Positions 21,901 through 34,284 of a DNA stretch of 64,000 bases are shown here, piece by piece. This DNA is from Lumnitzera littorea (lineage: Eukaryota; Streptophyta; Magnoliopsida; Myrtales; Combretaceae), in assembly GCA_024138015.1 (NCBI GenBank), contig JAMXBB010000003.1, positions 11,378,341 to 11,442,340 of the forward strand, read 5' to 3'. Under the pieces are notes generated by a model that was given only the letters and a program-made list of their open reading frames with translations, was not told the DNA's origin and did not search any database. How positions within the stretch are numbered: the first letter of the stretch is position 1; each line of letters opens with the position of its first letter. The position numbers and the translations under genes are program-made.

Positions 21901-24900
21901 TACCTGAAATTAAGAAAAAAGATCAATGAAAAGCTCACTCTGTTAACTGAGTATGAAACTCTTTTAAAATAACGTTAAAATTTTTAATCTTTTAGGATCT
22001 TATCAATTAAGTACTATTACTTCTCAAAATGTGCACTTATGTACAAAATCATTTTTAAAAAATGTTAAACGGGAACGATTGTTGGCTTTCCGTTAATTTT
22101 TTGAAAATTGCTTTTTAATCGACATCTTTTAGACTACTTAGGAGTCAGGACACAGGTACACATTCAACGATTTAGGATTTGAGTTGACTTTCGGAAGGGT
22201 TTATGACTTTTCATGATTTTTTTCCTCAAAATTATTTGCTGGCCACTAGGTGTATTTAACAAAGATAGCTTGCAACCTATTCTAACTCAAATTGCCATTT
22301 GCTTCTTCAGTAAATTAAGTTCAAACCGCGTTATTCAAGTAATTTATCAAATTAAGCACAAATTTGAATTAGCTTTTAAGTATTCAACAGTGTTTTCAAA
22401 TATGGTTAAGTTCACACTTCAACTAAATGTTTTTTTTTTTTTTTTGAATGATTTGACCTAAAAGAGTTTGATTAAAACCAAGCTCAAGTTTGTTAACCAG
22501 TGAAATTGAAGCTAAGAGAGCTGAATTACTATTATTGTTACTATTCACATTTCCCACTAAACAAGGGCTGTCTCTTTGCACTGAATTCATAGATAAAGTT
22601 TAATTTAGTTAAATTTTCTATATGGATTTCTTACGAGTTATTTAAGGACTAAATTAATCTGAATGTTAGGATTTTAGGGCTCTTAGGTTTTAGATTGGAA
22701 ATTAAGGTTAGGATTTAGGTTTGATTATGTTTCCAAAGGTTGAGCTTATAATTAAACGAAGTAGATTTTTAGGGTTTGGTGCTTTACGAAATGAAGATTG
22801 AAATCGTAAATAGTAATTTCTTTATTTAAAAAGAAAGAAAGAAAAAAAGATAGTTTATAACTTACTTGGAAATTGGTGTGATATCGGGTTCTCCTCTTTT
22901 CTATCGTAAAGAGCAATCCACTGTTGGAATAATTTATGAGAAAGGGCTTAACCATTCTTTTGCATAGTGTGTACGATGGTTTTGATGTGTGCCCCCATCT
23001 TTCATCTTTGTCCTTGCTTTTCTACTCGATGAATATAATGATGGTAAAAACAGCTCGAATGGTAGCTTAAGGATTCTGTCGGAACTTTGGTTACACCGAT
23101 ACACAGAGAACATTATAATAACAAGGGGAAAAAAGAAAAAGAAAAAAAGTGAGTTTAACACATGCATCTAATGTAGGGGTAACTCTATCTGTAGTCTACA
23201 AGGACTTGATTGATCTAAGTCCACGATTTTGCTCAATTGACCTTGGATTTTCATACATACACATTCCAAACCGGAATTCTCTACAAAATTAAGATACATC
23301 ATATAGTTTGTTGGCACAAAGGGAAAAAAGATATATATGTAGCGGAAATCCTTCTATCAAGATTATCGCTTCCTTTTTATTTTCCTTTTTTTTTTTCTTT
23401 TCCTAGGTAAATCGTAAATATACACTTCCATATATGCTTAATGTACTCTCAACTCCTATTGAATTAAATATTTAGAATTTAAAATCTTTTAGAAAAGTGC
23501 ATTTGAATTTCTATACAATAATCTTGCCCTCAATTTCATGCAATTTTTTTAAAAATTATTTGATCTAATAATAAAACAGTAAGATATGATTTAAAAGCAT
23601 ATATTCTATATTTTGGAATTCAAATGTTAAATTTCAAATATGAGAAAGTTAAGTATACATATACATGAATAAAAGGATTTAATTTATAGTTATGCTGTAT
23701 ATATATATGTATATAACAACCAAATATGGATACATTGTTAGTTCTGACTATGAGCAATATTTATACATGTGCAATTTTCAATTGATTTTCCTCCTGAATA
23801 TATATTAAAGGGTACATGTTTTTTCATCCACGTATCTAGATAATAGATTTTTACAACTCACTTGCAAAAATCTATCATCTAAATACGTTTTGTCTAATAT
23901 ATGATCCAAAATACGCATCACAAATAACGACACAATGCAAAGAAATATTTAATTTTATACGTAGCCCAACTCCTTACTTTGATTATATAGATATATAATA
24001 TACATGAAAGATACATAAATGTGGCAGTGCGCCGCCCTCACGAGTCATGCTTAAGAGGACAAAAATGGAATTGCAACTATGAATTATTAATTACTCATGG
24101 GAGTCATAGGACCTCGTTAGATGAAATTAAAAGTCCTTCCTTGTACATCAACATGAATCTCCATGTAACCACGTCGTTTTCTACAACCAATGAAAGGATA
24201 TAAACAATGATGAAATCATGGGACCACATACCTTGTAGGCATGTCATAAAGTGCTAGGGTTCTTTACTCACTTCTTTATACTAGAACTAGAAATCTCTCT
24301 CTCTCTCTCTCTCTCTCTCAACACATTTTCCTTTCTTCACTCGTTCATAAACCATGAGGAAAAAGATTACATCATGTATTTTAATGAATAATATCTAAAC
24401 ACGTATTTAATGATAATGATTTTATATTTTTATGTGTTAATATTTTAAGAGTATTTATGTATTATTGAAGCATTTTTCCACGGAAAGATCCGCATAAGTA
24501 AAGAGAAGAGGATGAGGACGAAGCGGAAAGCATGAGTGAGCATCGCGTGCACTCCCGGGGGTCAAAGCAATCCTTTTGTTCCCTGCCTCTTGCCTACATG
24601 ATAATATCTATAAATATATGCTATTATATCTATTGAACTACAGTAATGCACACACGGATCTTATCTCCTGTCTAGAAAATTATATATCTTTATATACACT
24701 TCATGGTTTGCAATATTTCCAGAGACAAAGACCAAATAAAATATCAAGCATCATATTTATTTGATTTATGAAATGGACATTGATAATATAAAAATCTCAT
24801 CGTATATTTATATACATTAAAATTTTTTTGAATCTTATAAGAATTCATACCGTGTACAATACAAGATGATCATGTACTGTCTTAATAATCTAATGTTGCA

Positions 24901-25190
24901 AATAACCTTACTCAAAAATCTTTCTAGAGAAAGTTCATTTTACTAGATTTATTTATTAACAATTACGTGATATAAAATGTTAAAATACACAAGTTTTGAA
25001 AATTATTTGCATATTTTGGCAGAAAAAAAAAAGGAAATTATTTGCATATTAAAAGAAAATCAAATTTAGAGCGGTAAAAATATTTCTATTCTTGCACCAT
25101 TAGCACATGTTCCATATTGCTTACTAAGCCGAACATTTATTAGCAAAAAATAACTATATATCACCTCTTATAGGCATCTAATATACAATC
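19000..25190. other. AT-rich intergenic DNA, no gene recognised
   Basis: About 6 kb with only short chance ORFs on both strands. Poly-A/T runs are frequent. A short TE-like block near 19670-19800 begins GAGCATGTACAACGATGG, a phrase similar to ends of common plant MITEs, but I cannot find its partner end. No exon series, RNA gene or transposase domain is visible. Confidence 0.5.
24294..24319. repeat. (TC)13 microsatellite
   Basis: A perfect TC dinucleotide run of 26 bases in AT-rich intergenic DNA. Such tracts are common in plant leaders and promoters, but no gene start is visible next to it. Confidence 0.9.
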
Positions 25191-25199
25191 ACAATTAGT

Positions 25200-27200
25200 A
25201 TAAGAAATGCATGAGGCAAGTAGTGTTGAGGCAACTGGTGCTAGGGCAAGTTGTGTTAAGGTAGCTAATCATCTCTAATGTCTAACTGGTTGTGTCCACA
25301 TCTTTACCTCTTGCCCTGATCATATCATCATCTGAAATGACGCCTTCCCTAGGATAGCTTCGATAGTAGGGAGCCATCATGCTTGGCATCAAGTTTTAGT
25401 GGGAGTACATCATTCAGAGTAATGCTCTAACTCAATAAACTGTCCCATTTGCCTTGGTACCTCAATAATAACATCCTCATGTAGCAATGAGGCAGCCAAA
25501 CAATTGCATGCGACAATGAACTTTATAGTTAGCATATAATGTACAAATAAAATGAGCTAATGAGAATAGGTAACCTGGATATATGCTATGTAGCTTATTA
25601 TAGCCCAAGTTCAATTAATATATCATCAAGTAATCTGCTAATACCAAGCATCTCAATTTAGGGCTATACCGTCATGGTGAAACAAGTAGATGCATCTAAA
25701 TTATCCTATACTAACAATTGCTTACCAAGCCAACCAAACTCACCTAAGTAGCAACCTATTAGGATGTCTTAGTCCGGTCATGTTGATCCACCATGTGAAA
25801 CTGATTAGATGTATTAGTATTCTTAAGTATCTTCTAGATCTCACCAAACTATCAAGTGACACAGTTTAGGAGATAGAGCTCCACGATGTGGAAGCAAATA
25901 GATGGTACCAAGCAAGCTAAATATCATCACTAACCTAACAATAAGGGGTAACCTTACAATATTGTCATTTTTCTCTTGTCAAAAATCATACCTAAGTTCA
26001 ACTGATATATTAACTTCATGTATTTCAACGTATATCTCTAATGAACCATTAACCCCACTACATCCTTGGGGGCATGCCAACATTTACTAGACATCATAAT
26101 CATTATTCATAAGCATAAAACAAAAATAATCTCCATTACCTGTTACAAAGGGGGCATCTATGGACTAGTTTAATTCAGCGAGTCATCATATGAATCTAAA
26201 GATGGCTAGATATGATACACATAAGTTGCTCATAATATGGAACCCTAACCATTATCATCAAACAACTATTGTTGCTCACCCTATCCTTTCCTTCCACAAT
26301 ATATTCATGCCTATAGCAAACTGCTCTAACTTCAACCATTTTCTCATCTATCTTTATTTAAGCATGATTTGTCTATTAGCAAGTCCAGTTTAGTGAAAAT
26401 GATAAAACATAAAGGAAGAGTACTAAAAAATAAGGCACAAAATACTAAAACTAGATACAAATTGACATCTATTGAATGGATAGGTTCAATTATGTCTTAC
26501 ATATGAAACCTCTAATACTCGTGATAACTATATCGTTTTGTTGCGGCTATGAAGCTCTCAAGCCACATGGATAGTTCAATATGCTAATTAGTGCCTAACT
26601 TTAGATGGGTGTAGGTCATCTAAGGCATGCCAAGTAATTTCTATTCCTTTGTACGCAAAAGTAGTTCATACACATCAAGTAATTTCTATTGATAATTTCA
26701 ATTTCGTAAAATACTAAAATCTTAAGCATAACTCCTACCAAATGCACAAGAGCATGAAAGCTATGATGCAGCATCGTTTATACATATATTATATAAGCGA
26801 TTTCACGTGTTAAAATTTCATAAAAGTCCAAAAAATTAATGAAATATTTCTTACTCAACCAAGTATAGAAAAGCAAAGAGAATATAACAGCTCCAAAATT
26901 TTCACAATATATACGGATAACATGTGATTTCGTGCATTTCAATTACATAAAACTCGAAACAAATAAAAAAACTTACTCTCACAAGCTTTTTGTATATAGA
27001 GAGAAAGTGGATCAAATCTACCGAGAGTTAAGTGCTTTGTTGAATTTTGTGTTGTGATTGTGCAAAAAACATGCTTAAAGCAAGATGTTGGTTTCAATTT
27101 AATGAAAAATTGATGTAGGATAGCATTTTTAAAGAAAGTTTCGATTTTTTTTTTTTAAGAGATAAAGTGTATCTAAGGCGACTAAGTAAAAAAAAAGGCC
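25200..27200 (-). mobile_element. Internally deleted MULE/PMD relative
   Basis: The right part, about 25935-27200, lines up with 15961-17100 of the larger MULE. Shared blocks are CATCATAATCAT (26092 and 16099), CATAAGTTGCTC (26219 and 16238) and CTATTGTTG (26267 and 16270), and the leader resembles that of the larger element. The left part, about 25330-25930, has weak PMD-like similarity on the minus strand. Everything from the Mut DNA-binding region to the zinc knuckle is missing, so the PMD remnant is fused directly to the transposase N-terminus. It is a non-autonomous deletion derivative or a separately decayed sister copy. The ends are estimates. Confidence 0.65.
25211..25262. repeat. Three degenerate 16-base tandem units
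   Basis: AGGCAAGTAGTGTTG, AGGCAACTGGTGCTAG and GGCAAGTTGTGTTAAG follow one another. The tract lies at the left edge of the deleted MULE and may derive from a repetitive coding tail. Confidence 0.5.
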
Positions 27201-27439
27201 ACATTGTGTATACATATTGATGAAATTGATTGTTTTAAAGACAACAAAATAATTAGCGTTTCAATTGTGCATTTTAATACACTTTGATACCGAATTTTAA
27301 GTGCGGTAGTTTTTAAATTATTTTTATAAGAGCACTATTTTAAGAATTATTTTTAAAAAAATAATATTTCTTCCTTTTTCCTTATGAATCTTTCTAAGAA
27401 AGTTGATCCTTTTTTAATTTATTTAATAATAAAAATACA

Positions 27440-27660
27440 ATAAAAATGATAAACTATACATGTTTTGGAAATTACTATCATATATTTAAAAAAATAAATA
27501 AATGTGGGGTTGTATTGTATTACCGATATTTTTGTGGTAGTATTACTGATATTTTTGAGTTGCAGGCATGCCAACAGGCTTTTTTAGATTTTTCATACAC
27601 GAGACATGTAATTGCTATCAAACTTTGTCCATATTAACGCCGTTACGTGCCTATCCTATT
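27440..27660 (+). promoter_or_regulatory. Likely promoter region of the WD40 gene
   Basis: This segment immediately precedes the C-rich untranslated first exon. No good TATA box is visible at the expected place, which suits a broadly expressed TATA-less plant promoter. An ACGTG core at 27645-27649 is the sort of site used by bZIP/bHLH factors. The region is inferred from position, with no transcript evidence. Confidence 0.35.
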
Positions 27661-27799
27661 CCCCACCTTTCTCTTCTTTCAATACACACTCGAAAACCCC
27701 CATTTTATCTCATGCTTCGCTTCTAACTTCTCTCGATTATCAACGAAAACCCCTAAAAACATCCTTATTTCCCTCAAGCCTACTCTTTTTGCTTCCTGG
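27655..27799 (+). other. Untranslated first exon of the WD40 gene
   Basis: A pyrimidine-rich leader (CCCCACCTTTCTCTTCTTTC and similar) ends at CTTCCTGG followed by a strong plant donor GTAAGT at 27800. The next exon begins at 29269 after a TTTCATAAAGGCAG acceptor, seven bases before the start codon. The transcription start is a guess from base composition. Short open frames crossing this exon do not join the coding frame. Confidence 0.55.
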
Positions 27800-29268
27800 G
27801 TAAGTCCCGTATCAATGTCTCGAGTCCCTTCCTTTTTGTGTCTTTGTTGTTTCGATTCTGGGCGATACTTAGAAACTGGATATGAAGATCTACGTACATG
27901 AAATATAAACAAAAAGCCCGGAAAATAGACGATTCAATGTCGAAAGCAATAGGAAAAGGCTTGTTTAAGGCAGTTATTGAAAAAAATTTTTTTTTTTTTT
28001 TCTCCCCCTCGTGGGTTATACTGGGTTTTCTTAAATTTTACATGAAAAGAGAGAAAATTTAAGAGTAAAGTAATGTCAAATAAAGGAGCTTTACATTCAT
28101 TGGCAATGGCGGCAGGGAAAAAAAAAATAGTTTATTTGCATTTTTTTTTTAAAATAACTGGGTTAATTTTTTCTTCCGATTTTGTTTTGCTTTCAAGCGT
28201 TTTCAGGCGATTTCAACTTATGTGACACGTAGAAAAGGAAAACAGAAAAGGATCCGACCCATATCTTAAAGATGTGTTTTTAAAGTTAAAAATGCCATCT
28301 TTATTTTTTTTTATATTGTTTTTGCATTTTGCGACATCGCTTTCGATGTATATCAATGCTTGTTGCACTTGTCCTTCTTTTATGTTTATGGCTGGGTAGA
28401 CAAAACTGTTTTTGTAGTTCCCTATTTATTCAAGTAAATGTTGTTGGTGAAACTTTGACGATTGCTTCTTGGCTACTAAGTAGACACGTCTTATGTTTTC
28501 TGCTTTGTTGCTATGAAAGTCTATTGCTTCTAGATCTTTTCCTCATCTTTTCTTTGTTACAAATTTATGGGATCTCAATTCAAAATCTTTACTTTTGAAT
28601 CAATTTCTTAATGTAATTTAATTAGGAACAGGAAGGTGGGGAGCCCATATATAGTCTGGTATTAGCTAAATCTGTGTTTTAGGTTGCATAAGAATACCCG
28701 ATTCATCGGTGCGTATTCTTTTATATAGGTTGGTTATTATCTTGTTTATTTGTTTCTGCTCATATGCATCTGTGTGTATGTGCAAGCTCATAACGTGTTT
28801 TTATGTGTTTGTGGTGTAATTTTTTTTTCCCCTCGATTGTTCTGTGTTGTCCATGTTAGCAGTAAACTCAAGACGCGGTGCGCAAGTGTTTATTTTCTAG
28901 TTTGTGCAATAGGTTTAATTTTTGGGATGATTGTTCTCTTATGCGGATGCTTATTGGTACGAAACCTTTTATAGGTGCGCGGTTGTCTTGCTTTTGGTTT
29001 TTGTTCATATGCACCTGAGTGTGTATGCACCCGTGTGCATGCGTTTTTGTGTGTTTGAAGTTGAATTGGATTTTTCCTTCAATTGTCCTGTACTGTCAAT
29101 GTAAGCGATACCCAGTGTCCCGTGATGGAATATGTAGGTGTGAAAGTTATTTTCCGATTTGTAGAGTAGGTGTAATGCATGGGATGATTTTACTCTCGTG
29201 CCAAAGTTGCTGAAACTTTGATATTGAATTATTTGCTGATGTTTGTTTGATTTGTTTCATAAAGGCAG
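27800..29268 (+). other. Long intron in the 5' leader
   Basis: A 1469-base T-rich intron (GTAAGT ... GGCAG) between the leader exon and the coding start. Long leader introns often raise expression of plant housekeeping genes. The open frames inside (for example 28329-28598) are T-rich chance frames. Confidence 0.5.
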
Positions 29269-29275
29269 ACTTAAA

Positions 29276-32200
29276 ATGTCCAACCAACAAGTTGATGAGG
29301 TTGATTATATGGCCCAAGAGCAAGATGCAGCCGAATTCATTGACGAAATGGACGAAGATGATAATGGGAGAGGTGGTGCCGATCTTCTTGATGAATATGA
29401 AATGGTTTGCTCTCTTATATCATTTATCTTCTTATAGTTGTAAACTCAGATTTTTCTTTTTTCTTTCTTTCTTCTTTTGATAAATACTGAACCTCCTCTT
29501 TAATGCCATGAAGTTGACTAAGGTCACAGATACATCCGCTGTCCAGGCAAGAAAGGGGAAGGACATCCAGGGTATTCCCTGGGATAGATTGAACATAACC
29601 AGGGAAATGTACAGGTTGACGAGGCTTGAACAGTATAAGAATTATGAGAACATCCCAGATTCTGGTGAAGCAACAGACAGGGTCAGCTCCTTTCTATTTG
29701 TGAACCACTGTTTTTGTTAATCAGAAAAGTCAAAGATTTGAAATTAAGAAGAATCTAACATGCCTTTCAGGATTATGAACAAATCGAGAAAGGTGCCAAC
29801 TACTACGAATTCTTTTATAATACCAGGGTAGTTAAGCCCACAATACTTCATTTTCAGGTTCGTCAATTCCTAGAATGCTCTTTTTTTTTTTGTCTCCTTT
29901 AACCCTTTTATTTTCTAAATCAAAGATCTTCCCATTTACCTTCCATTCACAATGTTTTGGATAAGTTTGGAAAGGCCTGTAATTGGCAGTTGTCTAAGTT
30001 TTTAGGATATACTGCTCGTATTACAAAGTGATAAAGAGAAATGTTGTATTATTCTCGAGCATATGCAAGGATATTTCTGTACTTGACTATAATTACTTGA
30101 AATGCCATGCAGCTAAGAAATCTTGTGTGGGCTTCTTCAAAACACGATGTGTATCTAATGTCCAATTACTCAGTGATGCATTGGTCATCACTTAGTGGCA
30201 ACTTGACAGAGATACTCAATTTTGCGGGTCATGTACAGCCGAATGAGGTAACAAAGTTATTTCAAGAGCCAAAGCTAAGACATCTGAGTTCATATCTGAA
30301 ACCAAAGGCATCACCATCTTCTTTGAACGTATACTTAATTTGACTACTTGGCAACACAGAAAAACCCTGGAAGTTTATTGGAAGGATTTACACAGACGCA
30401 GATTAGTGCATTAGCAGTAAGAGATGATATTCTGGTCGCTGGTGGCTTTCATGGAGAGCTTTTCTGCAAGGTAGCTTTTTAATCTTTCTCTAGATTATTT
30501 AAACACATGTTCTGCATTTCTGCTTTAACTTTCATTGGTCCATAGATTAACATTTACCGAAGGAATTTTTCTGATTAAAGAAATGCCATAGCTGCTGCTG
30601 GTCCAGGCCTATAAGACAAAAACCATCAGTCCTATTTTCAATTTGTTTGATGCAATTTACGTCCTGTATACTGAATTTAATTTCCTCCCTATACTTTTAA
30701 TCTGATTGATCTGATGCCATGACTATTTATTAACTTCTTAATCATATTCTTGTGTTCAAAATAACCAATTAGTATATCCATGTCTCGATGCAATGATGCT
30801 GAATTTGCATGTCTTATATATTGTAAAGAGCTAAATAGGCCTTGATAGTATTTTGATTATAATACCCATCCCGTGCCCACATCGTTATGTTAATGTGTGC
30901 ATTACCCATAAGAAATGTTGGTATAGTGATTTATCTTGAGCAGTTAGTGAACAATAGAGTAATTATATTGGCCAAATTAAAATAAAGTGATGTCATGGAA
31001 TTTAGCTGAATGCTAGGGACTTTTGAAAAAGGCGAAAGTAGAGACATATAATTGACTTTTGTAATTTTCCTTTCATGAACTGTACTTAGAGTTGCCTTTG
31101 TTTCAGGTTTTACATTGGTAGTCCCTAGAGCACAAACATGGGTGCTCCAAGCACCTTATAACCATTGGATTATGTGGGACCCATATATGTTGACCAGTAG
31201 ATTCCTCTAATCCAGAGGTGTTTAGGTGCCTAGTCGACTTGCCTTTGATGGACTTAGGACCATCTATCGTTCCACCATGAAATTCATAGATTTTATCACT
31301 GTTACATGTGACATTGAATTTTTGGCTCTTCCTTTTGCATGGGGTCTGCATGTGGTGGCATTATAACTAGAAGAAGTTCTTGTCTTTCGTGTATTCTTAT
31401 TACAAGAGTTTAGAGAAGATGTGTTCTTGTTTGTTTTTCATATAACAATAATTTATTGTATATTTTCACTAAGTTTATTAAGGGTTTTTTTTAATGCATA
31501 TGTAGCGTTTGGATAAAAGGGGAGTAAGCTTTTGTACAAGGATGACTCAAGATGAAAATGCCATCACAAATGCAGTGGAAATTTATGACTGTCCTAGGTA
31601 TTTCCTTGCCTTTTTAAGTATGAAAGATGAATTTGCTTTCTGCCCCAGAGAAAATTGAGGTTGTTTAATATTGTAGAAAAGGGATTCATGTCACTACTGT
31701 TTACAGGGGTGGAACACATTTTATGGCCTCTAACAATGACTGTGGTGTACGGGAATATGACACCGAGAGATTTCAACTAGTAAATCACTTCTGGTTTCCT
31801 TGGCCAGTTAATGTAAGCATACATGTTTCTTAGCATAAATGACATGCGTCTTCTCTGAGTGCAACACAATTTTGTTAGCAGTATCCTAATTGATTTAACA
31901 TTTTTGCTGCAGCATACTTCTCTGAGCCCAAATTGCAGGTTAATTACTGTGCTAGGTGATCATTTAGATGGTTTGCTGGTTGATGCGCTAAATGGAAAGG
32001 TATGGCATTTTGAGCAATAAATGTTCCAATTATTCAAGCAAAATGCATCTTGGTCAAGGGATAGAAATTGAACCAATAATATGTAGAATTAGAACAAGAT
32101 CAACTTTACACTTTATACATGTACAGCCTCACTATAAGAGAGATGTGCTGCACTGTAGGATTCTGAAATGCCATTACAAAATTGCCACTATGTATTTTCT

Positions 32201-33267
32201 GCTAAAGTTTGGGCCCTGAAGCCAGTATCATTGTGTGGCTGACCCATCCCAGAATTTACCGTATGCAGTGGGCAACCTTAACCATCTTTTAGAGAAAAAT
32301 TGATGGTTTAAGAAAACATGATAGATTTGGCAAAAAAAAAAAAAGAGAGAGAAAGTAGAAAACATGATAGAAATCTAAGAATCAAGGAAATCTGCTCAAA
32401 ATCCAATTGCAAAACGATACATTTGTTGGATATATTTGAGCTCTGAGTTTTTTCAACTCTCCTATGCCCTTGCTTGAAGCTAAGAATTTGGTTACTTTGA
32501 CTATTTTGGATGATAATATCCTTTTCATGTGAAGAAGAGTAATTAAAAAAATGGATGCATCACATTAAGTATCTTATTTATCATTCTGAGTTCTCAAAAA
32601 GGCTTCTTTTGGTGAGTCATTTTCCCCTGCCCCCTCCCTTTCCTCTTAAAATTATCTGGCTTGGTTGAATTCCCAACTATCAATACATGTAAAAGACAAG
32701 TAGTCTTTTGCAGAATAAGCATCTCCTGTCAGTCTCTGTTATCACAGAGTAAGATATGCTCTTAAAGTGGTTTAAGTCACAATATCTTATGATTCATCCT
32801 GCTCTAGTGGAACCTGTTAATAATATTTTTCTTCTGTGTTTGTGCTTTGTCAGACCATTGCCAAGCTCATCGGTCACCAAGACTACTCTTTTGCTTCCGC
32901 GTGGCATCCAGATGGGCGGGTCTTTGCTACAGGGAATCAGGACAAAACATGTCGAGTATGGGATGTAAGAAATGTGTCAACACCAATTGCAATTTTGAAG
33001 GGTAACTTGGGTGCAATACGGTCAATTAGATTCTCATCCGATGGACAGTTCATGGTGATGGCTGAGCCAGCAGACTTCGTCCATGTATATAGTACGAAAG
33101 CAGGCTACACACAGCGGCAAGAGATTGACTTTTTTGGTGAGATTCCTGGTGTTTCTTTGAGTCCTGACGATGAGTCTTTATACATTGGTGTATGGGACAG
33201 GACCTATGCTAGCCTGCTTCAGTACAACAAAAGGCATACATACAGTTATCTGGATTCCTACTTATGA
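29276..33267 (+). CDS. WD40-repeat protein, SPAC2A9.03-like family, nine coding exons
   Basis: Coding exons: 29276-29404, 29514-29681, 29771-29857, 30113-30247, 30360-30470, 31506-31597, 31707-31812, 31913-31999, 32854-33267. All introns are GT-AG and the frame joins without a break to give 442 residues, close to the size I recall for plant relatives (At1g36070, At1g78070). The N-terminus is acidic (residues 1-43, EFIDEMDEDDNG). Residues about 46-95 carry the family signature QARKGKDIQGIPWDRLNITR. The beta-propeller follows (LRNLVWASSKHDVYLMSNYS from 129, DDILVAGGFHGELFC near 195-209). The clearest WD repeat is GH at 312-313 to WD at 341-342 in the last exon. Such proteins are scaffolds; the family's molecular role is not well defined. 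The ATG in exon 2 is chosen because the conserved acidic start follows it. It is the only intact host gene in the window. Confidence 0.95.
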
Positions 33268-34284
33268 CATCTGGTAGTGAAAAGTTTTCCCTCTTTTGTT
33301 TTGGCAATGTTTTGCACTCTCCCTCTTTCCCTATGCACGAGCTTGTGCATGCTCATCCTTAGTCGTATGCACCTTCGCTGTGTTTGCCGTGTATTATAAT
33401 GCACGACTCTGGTCATATCCTAGGAGTCATAAAATGCCTTGTGAAATATGCTGCGGGAGTGGCTGAATTAGGCTTTTTATGGTGCTGTTATCACACTTCT
33501 CTTGAATTAGTGAGCGCTCTAATGGGAACTTTGTCGGTTCAAATGGGATGAAAATGTTTTTATGTATTAAGCAAACTAAGTTATTTTTTGGACCAAGGTT
33601 ACAAACAGTAGGTTTTCAGAAAACACCTATGAAGTATGATAATATTACAGGGGTAAGGATATGTCTTAACACCGTCAGAAAGTCCCTCTGTCAACTTCAT
33701 CCTTAGAGGCTTGAATCTCTTCAATCATAAACCCTTAACCTAAAATCCATTTAATTGAAACGCTTCAAAAGATCGTAATATCTATGACAAAATGAAGTTG
33801 ATGCATCTAGCTTTGGTGCTCAAATCCGTCGTCCTCCTTAGCAAGCAAAAGTGCTACTGGAGCTACGGTGCCTAAGATAGCCTAGACCCATTAGAGTTTG
33901 TGGGCCACCAATTGGGGGAACCGGGACCAGCCCGCTCTCCCCTACCTCGATGATGTGCCGAGTCCAAGGAATCGGTGGATCCATCATACTTCCCGAACCT
34001 GCAAATTGGCCCTGGTTAACTCACTCGTTCTTGTGACGAGGCAGCCATTCTCTAGAAGTTATGTGGTTATTTTGCTGAGTTCCATAGATTGTCTGTACCC
34101 TTCTGTTGAAAGTCATTTGAACTTTTCCCGAGACTTTCCTGAGAGAATGGCATGGTTACTTTAGCCCATAGCATCTGATACTCCAATATTGGCTTGGGGT
34201 ACCTTTTCAATCCCCTCTTACACTAAAATCCAAGGCCATCTTACATCTTTGAGCTAATATCCATCTGTCTGCGAAGCAAATCTT
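33268..34284 (+). other. 3' UTR and downstream flank of the WD40 gene
   Basis: The 3' UTR starts after the TGA at 33265-33267. No perfect AATAAA is seen in the next 300 bases, so the end is not placed. From about 33820 to 34290 the base composition becomes clearly GC-richer than the surroundings, with an open frame at 33898-34164 that I do not recognise. It may be a transposon or organelle-derived scrap. Confidence 0.4.

Noticed and set aside
28329..28974. Cys/Leu-rich ORFs in the first intron of the WD40 gene
   Set aside because: They come from T-rich intron sequence, lack a splice path to the coding exons and show no family similarity.
31103..31351. 82-codon minus-strand ORF in intron 6 of the WD40 gene
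   Set aside because: A possible short transposon scrap, but no domain or terminal repeat could be shown.
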